This document shows positions 1 to 6,584 of a stretch of DNA of 22,951 bases, piece by piece. The stretch is from the NCBI GenBank assembly GCA_034408745.1, contig JAWXCM010000411.1, forward strand, positions 1 to 22,951, read 5' to 3'. How positions within the stretch are numbered: position 1 is the first letter of the stretch; each line of letters begins with the position of its first letter. The notes under the pieces are model-generated. The model had not been told where the DNA came from and did not search any database. It saw nothing but the letters and a program-made list of their open reading frames with translations. The DNA comes from JAWXCM01 sp034408745. Lineage in GTDB: Bacteria > Acidobacteriota > Terriglobia > Bryobacterales > Bryobacteraceae. The position numbers and the translations under genes are program-made.

Positions 1-180
1 CCGGATCGCTACCACCTCAGCATGCGCAGTAGGATCGTTCGTCGACGTTACCAGATTCACGCCCTCGGCCACGATCTCCCCCCGGCATACGACAATCGCT
101 CCAAACGGGCCGCCAGCGCCGCTCGCCGCATTCCCGGCCGCAATCGCAATCGCGCGCGACATGAACTGCTCAGGCGTCAT
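1..180 (-). CDS. guaD: guanine deaminase-like protein, N-terminal part (cut by window start)
   Basis: These are the first 60 codons of a cytidine/deoxycytidylate-deaminase-fold protein. The translation begins MTPEQFMSRAIAIAAGNA, then has a GGPFGAIVV stretch and ends near TSTNDPTAHAEVVAIR. HAEV supplies the first zinc ligand (His) and the catalytic Glu of this fold. The NDPTAHAEV context and the GGPFGA stretch resemble the Bacillus GuaD type, which converts guanine to xanthine in the cytoplasm, more than TadA. The second zinc motif (PCxxC) lies outside the window. The ATG at 180 overlaps the TGA of the upstream hydrolase gene as ATGA, so translation is probably coupled. Family is secure; exact substrate is inferred. 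Confidence 0.78.
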   Translation of the reverse strand, partial: MTPEQFMSRAIAIAAGNAASGAGGPFGAIVVCRGEIVAEGVNLVTSTNDPTAHAEVVAIR

Positions 181-974
181 TTCCCCTTCACCCAGTCCAA
201 TATCATTCGATTTACTTCCGCCGGCTTTTCCAGATGCAGAAAATGCCCGACATTTTCCATCTCCCGGTAATCGAGCTGCGTAAATGCATCCTCGAAGTGC
301 TTTCGCACGGTGGTCGAATTATTCCGCTTTTGCTGAATCGCCAGCGCCGGCACGCCGACAGGCTCTTTCCACAGTGGTGACGGCACACCATCCCGCATCG
401 CGCTGACCGCGACATAGTCGGGAGCCACCAGCATCTTCGCCTCGATCTCCTTCCGCAGGGCCTCCGGCGTCGACGCCACAAACATCGTCCCCACCATCTT
501 CCGTCGCACGTTCATGCCCTCTGCACCACGCATCGATTCCGGAAAATCGCCCATCGTCCCTGTGAACACCGCGCCGTCTATGCTGATCAGCCCCACAACC
601 CTCGCGGGAGCTTCGGCGTACACATTGCGAATCACCGGCAAACCCATGCTGTGGCCGATCAGAACAGCTTTGTCGATCTTCGCCGCATCCATCGCCGCCA
701 GAACAGCGCGCGCGAACAACTTCCCGTCATACGTGATCTCCGGCTTGTCGCTCTTGCCATGACCCGGCAGGTCGATCGCCAGCACCCTGTACGTCTTCGA
801 AAGCTCAGCCACCTGCGGAGCGAAGAACGTCAGGTCACACGTCCACCCGTGCACCATCACCAGTGCCGGCGAGCCCTTCCCCGAGGCTTCGTAATACACC
901 TTGTGTCCGTCGAGCTTCGCCTCATCCGCCACCAGCACTCCACAAACCGCAACCAGCAAACACAACAGTTTCAC
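177..974 (-). CDS. exported alpha/beta hydrolase
   Basis: A 265-residue alpha/beta-hydrolase-fold enzyme, probably an esterase or lactonase type; the substrate cannot be read. An N-terminal signal peptide (MKLLCLLVAVCGVLVA, then DEAK) suggests export. The fold shows an oxyanion-hole motif HGW near residue 43, the DLPGHGKSD turn, the nucleophile elbow GHSMG (Ser about 109), and a late His in VGHFLHLEKP (about 244). I chose the GTG at 974. It overlaps the TGA of the upstream GNAT gene as GTGA and puts the signal peptide at the N terminus. The longer in-frame start at 1007 would add 11 charged residues in front of it. It sits between the acetyltransferase and the deaminase in a three-gene coupled operon. 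Confidence 0.85.
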   Translation of the reverse strand: MKLLCLLVAVCGVLVADEAKLDGHKVYYEASGKGSPALVMVHGWTCDLTFFAPQVAELSKTYRVLAIDLPGHGKSDKPEITYDGKLFARAVLAAMDAAKIDKAVLIGHSMGLPVIRNVYAEAPARVVGLISIDGAVFTGTMGDFPESMRGAEGMNVRRKMVGTMFVASTPEALRKEIEAKMLVAPDYVAVSAMRDGVPSPLWKEPVGVPALAIQQKRNNSTTVRKHFEDAFTQLDYREMENVGHFLHLEKPAEVNRMILDWVKGK

Positions 975-1447
975 AGCAGGCACTCTACCACGATTACGTC
1001 CTTCCACGCCCCCCGGACCTGCCCGTGCCGGTGATGCGTCCCCACTTCACGAAACCCCAGCTTTCCCAGCAGTCGCAGACTCGGCTGGTTGTCGGAAAAC
1101 ACGCGCCCGACAAACTTGTGAAACCCGACCTCTCGAGCCCGGTCCATCACCGCCACTAGCACGGCCGAGCCCACTCCCTTCCCTCGAGCTCGCCCGTCCA
1201 CATACACCGAAAAATCCGCCACGCCCGCATAACAGGGCCGCGGACTGTAAGACCCCGTAACCGCAAATCCCAGAACCTCACCCTCCTCAACGCCCACAAA
1301 GAACGGGTACCTGTCGCTAAACCAGCGCTCGATATCCGACTCCCGCCGCATCTCCCACTCAAACGTTGTCAGCCCCGACGCAATCCCCGCGTTATAAATC
1401 CGAAGCACTGCCGGAATGTCGCCAAACTCAGCCGGACGAATCACCAT
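971..1447 (-). CDS. GNAT acetyltransferase (phosphinothricin/amino-acid N-acetyltransferase type)
   Basis: A 158-residue GCN5-related N-acetyltransferase. It opens MVIRPAEFGDIPAVLRIYN, the usual start of the PAT/MnaT (YncA) subgroup, and carries the acetyl-CoA pyrophosphate loop RARGKGVGSAV near residues 90-100. FEWEMRRESD and YAGVADFSVYV also fit that subgroup, which acetylates amino groups of phosphinothricin, methionine sulfone/sulfoximine or related amino acids. The native substrate is not deducible. The ATG at 1447 fits family starts; a GTG three codons upstream is possible. It is the first gene of the operon running leftward and its stop overlaps the next start as GTGA. Its start lies only 44 bases from the divergent ispG. 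Confidence 0.85.
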   Translation of the reverse strand: MVIRPAEFGDIPAVLRIYNAGIASGLTTFEWEMRRESDIERWFSDRYPFFVGVEEGEVLGFAVTGSYSPRPCYAGVADFSVYVDGRARGKGVGSAVLVAVMDRAREVGFHKFVGRVFSDNQPSLRLLGKLGFREVGTHHRHGQVRGAWKDVIVVECLL

Positions 1448-1458
1448 ACAACCCACGG

Positions 1459-1464
1459 TAAAAT
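1459..1464 (+). promoter_or_regulatory. candidate -10 element for ispG
   Basis: TAAAAT matches the sigma-70 -10 consensus at five of six positions. It lies 27 bases before the ispG ATG, so a start near 1471 would give a leader of about 20 bases containing the AGGAGGA ribosome site. No convincing -35 is visible at the right spacing. The gap to the divergent GNAT gene is only 44 bases, so any -35 would lie in that gene's first codons. Confidence 0.3.
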
Positions 1465-1491
1465 AGGTCTTTCTGCAGGAGGAAAGATCTT

Positions 1492-2739
1492 ATGGCGGCA
1501 AACCCGCGGCGTAAATCGGTAGCGGTCAATGTAGGCGGTGTGATCGTCGGAGGCAACAACCCGGTCGTCGTGCAGTCCATGACCAACACAGACACCGCCG
1601 ATGTAACGTCCACGGTAAATCAGGTGATGGCTCTGGCGCAGGCCGGCTCGGAGCTGGTCCGCATCACAGTCAACACCGACGAGGCCGCCCGCGCAGTCCC
1701 GAAGATCGCCGAAACCCTCAGCATGTTCGGCGTGCGGGTCCCGCTTGTCGGCGACTTCCACTACAACGGCCACATCCTCCTCCGCAAGTACCCCGACTGC
1801 GCCCGCGCCCTCGCCAAATACCGCATCAACCCGGGCAATGTGAACATCGGCCGCAAGACCGACGACAACTTCCGCACCATGATCGAGGCCGCCATCGAGT
1901 ACAACCGGCCCGTCCGCATCGGGGTCAACTGGGGCTCTCTCGACGGCGTCCTCCTCACGCGCATGATGGATGAAAACAATCTGCTGCCGGAGCCGCTCGA
2001 CGCACGCCAGGTGATGCGCAACGCGATTGTCGCCAGCGCCATACTCTCCGCCGAGGCCGCCATGAGCTACGGCCTGCCGAAGGAGAAAATCGTCATCAGC
2101 GCCAAAGTGAGCGGCGTACAGGACCTGATCGCCGTCTACCGCGAGCTGGCCCGGCAGAGCGACTACGCGTTGCACCTCGGCCTCACCGAAGCCGGCATGG
2201 GCGCCAAGGGCGTGGTGGCGACAACGGCTGGAATCGGCGTGCTCCTGCAGGAAGGTATCGGCGACACGATCCGCGCGTCGCTCACTCCAATGCCCAACGG
2301 CGACCGCACCGAAGAAGTGTTCGTGTCGCAGCAAATCCTTCAGTCCCTCGAGCTCCGCAGCTTCACCCCGCAGGTCGCCGCGTGCCCCGGCTGCGGTCGG
2401 ACCACCAGCACGTTCTTCCAGGAGATGGCCGACCAGATCCAGACGTACCTCCGCCAGCAGATGCCGGTGTGGAAGGGACAGTACCCTGGCGTCGAAGAGA
2501 TGAAGGTCGCGGTAATGGGCTGCGTCGTCAACGGCCCCGGCGAATCGAAGCACGCCAACATCGGCATCTCACTACCAGGCACGTTCGAAGAGCCCGTAGC
2601 GCCCGTGTACGTCGACGGCAAGCTCGCCATCACGCTCCGCGGCGACAGCATCGTGGCTACCTTCATCGGCATGCTGAACGACTACGTGGCACGCCGCTAC
2701 AAAACCAGCAGCGAGCAGGAGTTGGTCGCATCGCGATAG
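1492..2739 (+). CDS. ispG: 4-hydroxy-3-methylbut-2-en-1-yl diphosphate synthase (IspG/GcpE)
   Basis: A 415-residue cytoplasmic [4Fe-4S] enzyme of the MEP isoprenoid pathway. It reductively opens MEcPP to HMBPP. The N terminus carries the TIM-barrel signature (VVVQSMTNTDTADV; VRITVNTDEAARAV; NPGNVNIGRKTDDNF). The C-terminal iron-sulfur domain has ACPGCGRTTS, with Cys298 and Cys301, and VMGCVVNGPGES, with Cys344 and Glu351. This is the 3-Cys/1-Glu cluster ligand set known for the family. The length and spacing fit the two-domain bacterial form without the plant-type insert. A strong AGGAGGAA at 1477-1484 sits 7 bases before the ATG and fixes the start. The gene stands alone, followed by a GTPase relic. 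Confidence 0.97.
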   Translation: MAANPRRKSVAVNVGGVIVGGNNPVVVQSMTNTDTADVTSTVNQVMALAQAGSELVRITVNTDEAARAVPKIAETLSMFGVRVPLVGDFHYNGHILLRKYPDCARALAKYRINPGNVNIGRKTDDNFRTMIEAAIEYNRPVRIGVNWGSLDGVLLTRMMDENNLLPEPLDARQVMRNAIVASAILSAEAAMSYGLPKEKIVISAKVSGVQDLIAVYRELARQSDYALHLGLTEAGMGAKGVVATTAGIGVLLQEGIGDTIRASLTPMPNGDRTEEVFVSQQILQSLELRSFTPQVAACPGCGRTTSTFFQEMADQIQTYLRQQMPVWKGQYPGVEEMKVAVMGCVVNGPGESKHANIGISLPGTFEEPVAPVYVDGKLAITLRGDSIVATFIGMLNDYVARRYKTSSEQELVASR

Positions 2740-2780
2740 ACCCTGGTCGCACACCGGCCGAGCCCTCACCATCGGCATCA

Positions 2781-3122
2781 GCCGATTTCGACATCATCCC
2801 GATTGAGACCGTGGGAGCCGGACAATCCGCGATCCACATCGTGCGCGTCGCCGAGTAACAGCAATAGTACTGGTGCCGAGCCTGGGAGACGAGGTACAAG
2901 CCATGAAAGCGGGTATGATGGAAATCGCCGACCTTTTCCTGCTGAACAAATGGGATTTGCCCGGCGCTGAGCGCGCAGCCGGTGACCTTGAGGCCGCCGC
3001 GGGGCGCAAGACCGGTAATCCGTTGCTCCGCAGGAACAGGGACAGGAATCGGAGAGGCTGTCGCCGAGGTTCGCAGCGCCCACGCGACGTCGCGGCGCGC
3101 AGACGCGATCCGTGGTCAGTAA
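2781..3122 (+). pseudogene. meaB: remnant of a MeaB/ArgK-type GTPase with two frameshifts
   Basis: Between ispG and mtnP lies a broken stretch of the G domain of the MeaB/ArgK (LAO/AO transport) GTPase family, which acts as a chaperone of methylmalonyl-CoA mutase. In frame 3, DFDIIPIETVGAGQS reads up to a TAA at 2856-2858. Stepping back one base at about 2855 gives VLVPSLGDEVQAMKAGMMEI, then ADLFLLNKWDLPGAERA with the NKxD base-recognition motif, in frame 2. Near 3006 the homology returns to frame 3 (RPVIRCSAGTGTGIGEAVAE) and stops at 3120-3122. The P-loop half and the C-terminal dimerisation part are missing. Two shifts plus both truncations make this a relic, not a coding gene. Sequence error at the shifts cannot be excluded, but would not restore the missing ends. 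Confidence 0.78.
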
Positions 3123-3129
3123 CGGAAGA

Positions 3130-4017
3130 ATGGATGAAGGGAGCAACGCAGCGTTGAAAGCAAGCATCGGAATCCTCGGCGGCAGCGGGCTGTATCACAT
3201 GCCTGGCTTTGAAGCACACCAGGCAGTCACAGTGGAAACCCCGTGGGGCATGCCATCGGATCCCTACGTCATTGGCACGCTCGAGGGCAAGGAAGTGGCA
3301 TTCCTCGCGCGGCACGGCAAAGGTCATCGCTACATGCCGTCCGAACTTAACTTCCGCGCCAATATCTGGGGCTTCAAAACGCTCGGCGTGGAACGTATTG
3401 TTTCGCTCAGCGCCGTAGGCTCACTGAAGGAAGAGCACAAGCCGCTCGAGTTCGTCATCCCCGATCAGTTCTTCGACCGCACAGCCGGACGCATTTCCAC
3501 ATTCTTCGGCGATGGCCTGGTAGCGCACGTCAGCATGGCCGACCCGGTTTGCAGTGAGCTCGCCGCGCAAGTGGAAGCAGCCTGTGCCACCACCAGCATT
3601 ACCGCGAAGCGTGGTGGAACGTATTTATGCATGGAGGGTCCCGCGTTCTCCACCCGCGCCGAATCGAACGTGTATCGATCCTGGGGAATGGACGTGATCG
3701 GCATGACCAACCTGCAGGAAGCGAAGCTCGCACGCGAAGCTGAGATGTGTTACGTCACCGTCGCCATGGTGACTGACTACGATTGCTGGCATGAAGGCCA
3801 CGAAGCTGTCACTGTTTCTGAGATCATCGACAACCTGGTACAGAACGCCGAGAACGCCGCGAAAGTTGTGGCCGCGACTGTGGCTGCCATGCCTGAATCG
3901 CGGACCTGCAAATGTGGATCGGCCCTGAAGCACGCTCTCATCACAAGTCCTGCCGCCGTTCCTGACGAGACCCGGAAGAAGCTGGAGTTACTGGTTGGCA
4001 AGTACCTGTCACATTGA
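3130..4017 (+). CDS. mtnP: S-methyl-5'-thioadenosine phosphorylase
   Basis: A 295-residue purine nucleoside phosphorylase-family enzyme of the MTAP branch. It splits methylthioadenosine with phosphate into adenine and methylthioribose-1-phosphate in methionine salvage. Motifs in order: GILGGSGLY (about 14-22, phosphate loop), ARHGKGHRYMP (about 60-70), NFRANIWGFKTLGV, SAVGSL, MEGPAFSTRAES (about 168-179), MTNLQEAKLAREAEMCY and TDYDCW (about 215-220). The last two are typical of MTAP rather than inosine/guanosine PNP. The start is ambiguous: GTG 3112, ATG 3130, or TTG 3154. The TTG has a GAAGGGAG 10 bases upstream and gives the shortest family-like N terminus (MKASIGILGG). I list the ATG. The downstream glycosyltransferase start overlaps its end by 23 bases. 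Confidence 0.93.
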   Translation: MDEGSNAALKASIGILGGSGLYHMPGFEAHQAVTVETPWGMPSDPYVIGTLEGKEVAFLARHGKGHRYMPSELNFRANIWGFKTLGVERIVSLSAVGSLKEEHKPLEFVIPDQFFDRTAGRISTFFGDGLVAHVSMADPVCSELAAQVEAACATTSITAKRGGTYLCMEGPAFSTRAESNVYRSWGMDVIGMTNLQEAKLAREAEMCYVTVAMVTDYDCWHEGHEAVTVSEIIDNLVQNAENAAKVVAATVAAMPESRTCKCGSALKHALITSPAAVPDETRKKLELLVGKYLSH

Positions 4018-5194
4018 GCAGTCGGCTTCGGCCGAACTGCTGGCCTGTATCCTCGAAGGCGCCCCGTGGCCCGACTACCTGTTGCGGCGCGCGCTCATTG
4101 AGGACGAAGGCCGCATGCTGTTCTCCGTGGTCATTGAGCGCCTGGGCGACCTGTTCGAGCCGGCGCTGTGCGACGAGTACGCCCGCCTCTTCAGCCGGGT
4201 CGTCGAGCTGCTGCGGCCCGAATGGAAAGCCCTCGATCTGGTGGGACGCTATGAACGCGTGCGCAAGGTCCGGCCCTGCAAACACAAAGACGTTAAGACC
4301 GTATTCGTGTTGTCACGCGTGACGCTCGGCGCCGATGTGGCCGTAACCAGCGTCATCATGGACTCGGTAAAGCGCCGATTCCCGCAGTCCTCCATCCGCT
4401 TCGTTGGCCCACGCAAGAACTTCGAGTTGTTCGCTGAAGATCCGCGCATACTCCACATGCCGTTCAGCTATCCACGCTCCGGCAGTCTCGTCGACCGGCT
4501 GAAACAGTGGGGCGAATTCTTTGCACCCGACAGCATCGTCGTCGATCCCGATTCGCGCCTCACACAGCTCGGCATACTGCCCGTGTGCGATGAGAAGGAT
4601 TACTTCTTCTTCGAGAGCCGCTGCTACTATTCGTCTTCGAATGAGCCGCTGCCGAAACTCGCTTCGCGCTGGGCCTGGGAAGTGTTTAATGAGCCCGGCC
4701 GCGCATGGATCGCACCGGAGCAACAGACCATGCCCGCCGAGGTCGCCGTCAGCCTGGGTGTCGGTGAGAACGCAGACAAGCGCCTCGAAGATCCGTTCGA
4801 AGAAGACCTGCTGCGCGCCCTCATTGGCCGGGGCTTCAGTGTCATCGTCGATGAAGGGGGCGGAGGCGAAGAAGCAGAGCGCGTTCGAGCCCTGCAGCAG
4901 AAGATCCCCGAACTCCAGATATGGACCGGATCGTTCGCCGGCTTCGCCAGTCTCATCGCGCAGGCGCAGTTGTACGTCGGCTACGATTCGGCCGGTCAGC
5001 ATATCGCGGCGGCCCGTGGCGTACCACTGGTTTCCATCTTCGCCGGCTTCCCCACGGACCGCATGTTCGAACGCTGGCAGCCCTGGGGACCAGGTCCGCG
5101 GCAGATCGTCAAGGTGGAGCAACGCGACTCCGCCATCGTGCTCAACCAGGCAATCGAAGCAGTGGATGCGCTGATGGGGAGACGCAATGCCTGA
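3995..5194 (+). CDS. GT9-like (heptosyltransferase-fold) glycosyltransferase
   Basis: A 399-residue protein with the GT-B layout of family 9 (ADP-heptose:LPS heptosyltransferase-like). About 90 helical residues precede an N-domain starting KTVFVLSRVTLGADVAVTSV, followed by RRFPQSSIRFVGP. The C-domain has EVAVSLGVGENADKR and the donor-site region YVGYDSAGQHIAAARGVPL (about 327-345), then IFAGFPTDRMFERWQPWGP. Family 9 enzymes add heptose or similar sugars to LPS core on the cytoplasmic face; the donor here is unknown. The TTG at 3995 is preceded by GGAG at 3984-3987 (7-base spacer). The next start, ATG 4115, would remove 40 residues of well-formed helix. It is cotranscribed with mtnP (23-base overlap) and the methyltransferase (8-base overlap). 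Confidence 0.75.
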   Translation: MASTCHIEQSASAELLACILEGAPWPDYLLRRALIEDEGRMLFSVVIERLGDLFEPALCDEYARLFSRVVELLRPEWKALDLVGRYERVRKVRPCKHKDVKTVFVLSRVTLGADVAVTSVIMDSVKRRFPQSSIRFVGPRKNFELFAEDPRILHMPFSYPRSGSLVDRLKQWGEFFAPDSIVVDPDSRLTQLGILPVCDEKDYFFFESRCYYSSSNEPLPKLASRWAWEVFNEPGRAWIAPEQQTMPAEVAVSLGVGENADKRLEDPFEEDLLRALIGRGFSVIVDEGGGGEEAERVRALQQKIPELQIWTGSFAGFASLIAQAQLYVGYDSAGQHIAAARGVPLVSIFAGFPTDRMFERWQPWGPGPRQIVKVEQRDSAIVLNQAIEAVDALMGRRNA

Positions 5195-5852
5195 TCGCTC
5201 CTTCGCCCGCGCCGTCGCGCAGCAGCACTTCAGCCAGAACGATCCGGCCGCGTGGTTCGACGTGCTTTACAAAAAGGCCGAAGGCGATCAGGACCGCATC
5301 CCCTGGGTGGCCGCGCATGCCAACAGCAGCGTTCTCGAATGGCTGCACCGCGAACTTCCGGAAGCTGCTGGACGCAGCGCACTCGTAGTCGGCTGCGGAC
5401 TCGGAGAAGATGCCGAGGCGCTGGCACAGCACGGCTTCAACGTCACTGCATTTGACATCGCCCCAACCGCCATCGAATGGGCCAGGCAACGTTGGGCCGA
5501 CTCGCGCGTGCAGTACGTGTGCGCAGATCTGTTCAACCTGCCTTCGGACTGGACCCGCGCCTTCCACTTCGTACTGGAGTGCTACACCGTGCAGGCGCTG
5601 CCCCCCCAGCTTCGGCCGCAAACCATCGCGGCCGTGGCCTCGCTGGTCGGTGATAACGGCAGGTTACTTGTCGTAGCTCGAGCCCGCAATGAACAGGATC
5701 CGCCCGGCGACATGCCGTGGCCGCTTACCGAACACGAGATCCGCTTGTTCGAAACATATGGGCTGCAAATGCTGCAGCTCGAGGATTACATGGACCGCGA
5801 GGACCCGCCCGTACGTCGCTGGCGCGCCCTCATGGAACGGACGGTGGAATGA
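5187..5852 (+). CDS. class I SAM-dependent methyltransferase (TPMT-like)
   Basis: A 221-residue Rossmann methyltransferase. Motif I is ALVVGCGLGEDAEALA (about 66-80), and an acidic residue closing beta2 (AFDIAP, Asp90) would bind the SAM ribose. YVCADLFNLP and FVLECYTVQALPPQLR mark motifs II and III. The N-terminal WFDVLYKKAEGDQDRIPW segment resembles thiopurine-methyltransferase-like and small-molecule methyltransferases; no substrate can be assigned. GGGGAG at 5176-5181 gives a well-spaced ribosome site for the ATG at 5187, which overlaps the glycosyltransferase stop by 8 bases. Its TGA overlaps the next ATG as ATGA. The product S-adenosylhomocysteine may be relevant to the nucleosidase-like fragment next door. 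Confidence 0.85.
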   Translation: MPDRSFARAVAQQHFSQNDPAAWFDVLYKKAEGDQDRIPWVAAHANSSVLEWLHRELPEAAGRSALVVGCGLGEDAEALAQHGFNVTAFDIAPTAIEWARQRWADSRVQYVCADLFNLPSDWTRAFHFVLECYTVQALPPQLRPQTIAAVASLVGDNGRLLVVARARNEQDPPGDMPWPLTEHEIRLFETYGLQMLQLEDYMDREDPPVRRWRALMERTVE

Positions 5853-6286
5853 AAAACGCGCTGCGGCCAGTCCGCCTGCAAGTTTATGCTGTAGTGCTCA
5901 TCTGTACCGCGGAGCAGTGGGCCGCCGTGCAGACCCAGTTCCCGAACACCCGCCCAGGAGTCTTTCGCGGGCGCGAGTTTCTGTCCCGCAACTGGGGCAC
6001 ACGGAGAGTCGTCTTCCTCCACGTCGGCGACGGCGTTGTCGCATCAGCCGCCTCCACGCAGTTCGGTATCGACCGCTGGGATCCCAACGTGCTGCTGAGC
6101 ACCACCGCGGCGACACAGGAGGAGACCGAAGCCATCTTCCGGGTGGCCGAGCTCAACGGAGTCCCACTCATGGGCGAACCCATCATCGCCTCCAACCTGG
6201 AAGGTACCGTCCCACCGGCCATAGCCACACCCGCTAAAGCAGGCCCGGTTCTGCCTAATACCGAACCCGGTGACCCGATTCCTTGA
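5849..6286 (+). CDS. short nucleosidase/phosphorylase-superfamily-like protein, probably internally deleted
   Basis: A 145-residue product translationally coupled (ATGA) to the methyltransferase. The first ~75 residues (VVLICTAEQWAAVQTQFPN; then VVFLHVGDGVVASAASTQF and DRWDPNVLL) look like the N-terminal half of the MTA/SAH-nucleosidase-like phosphorylase fold. The glycine-rich strand that should follow (usually NLGTCGG or similar) is missing. The chain goes straight to ETEAIFRVAELNGVPLMGEP, which resembles the late AxxAxLNGVPF segment. Where the family has its catalytic Asp (RAISD-type motif) the sequence reads IIASNLEG. The Pro/Ala-rich tail is unrelated. I infer an in-frame internal deletion and no nucleosidase activity. 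The 3' end overlaps the convergent lipoprotein gene by 32 bases. Confidence 0.6.
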   Translation: MKNALRPVRLQVYAVVLICTAEQWAAVQTQFPNTRPGVFRGREFLSRNWGTRRVVFLHVGDGVVASAASTQFGIDRWDPNVLLSTTAATQEETEAIFRVAELNGVPLMGEPIIASNLEGTVPPAIATPAKAGPVLPNTEPGDPIP

Positions 6287-6584
6287 TCGCCGTCCCCAGG
6301 GATCGGCCCATCACGTTGATCCCTGGCTGCACCGTGCCATCTACCTTCACCCGCGCATCCTTCGTCGGCACGCCCCGGGTCGACACGACGAAAATGCGGC
6401 CCGTGCCATCGTCCACTTCGTACAGACCCATGTTGAGGGCGCCCACCACACTCACCACGCGACCCTCCACACTCACACTGCGGTTCGAGTAACGCGATGG
6501 ATCAGCCAAAATTCGATTAATCCGAACGCTTCCACAGCCGGAAAGCATAAGAGCCATCCCCAGCAAAAGTAAAGCTTTTTTCAT
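6255..6584 (-). CDS. small lipoprotein with OB-fold-like domain
   Basis: A 109-residue predicted lipoprotein. The signal peptide MKKALLLLGMALMLSGCGS ends in a lipobox (LSGC, Cys17), so it should be lipid-anchored in the periplasm. The mature part reads SVSVEGRVVSVVG, LYEVDDGTGRIFVVST and RVKVDGTVQPG, the strand pattern of a small OB-fold (tRNA-anti/BOF-like) domain seen in periplasmic proteins of unknown function. Its ATG follows directly on the TAG of the UvrC-like gene (no intervening base), so it is the second gene of that operon. Its end runs 32 bases into the convergent nucleosidase-like gene. Lipobox is clear; the OB-fold is a pattern-based inference. Confidence 0.8.
   Translation of the reverse strand: MKKALLLLGMALMLSGCGSVRINRILADPSRYSNRSVSVEGRVVSVVGALNMGLYEVDDGTGRIFVVSTRGVPTKDARVKVDGTVQPGINVMGRSLGTAIKESGHRVRY

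Noticed and set aside
1441..2553. 370-residue minus-strand open frame antisense to ispG
   Set aside because: It is the mirror of an unmistakable ispG frame in high-GC DNA, has no recognisable motif and would overlap the GNAT gene.
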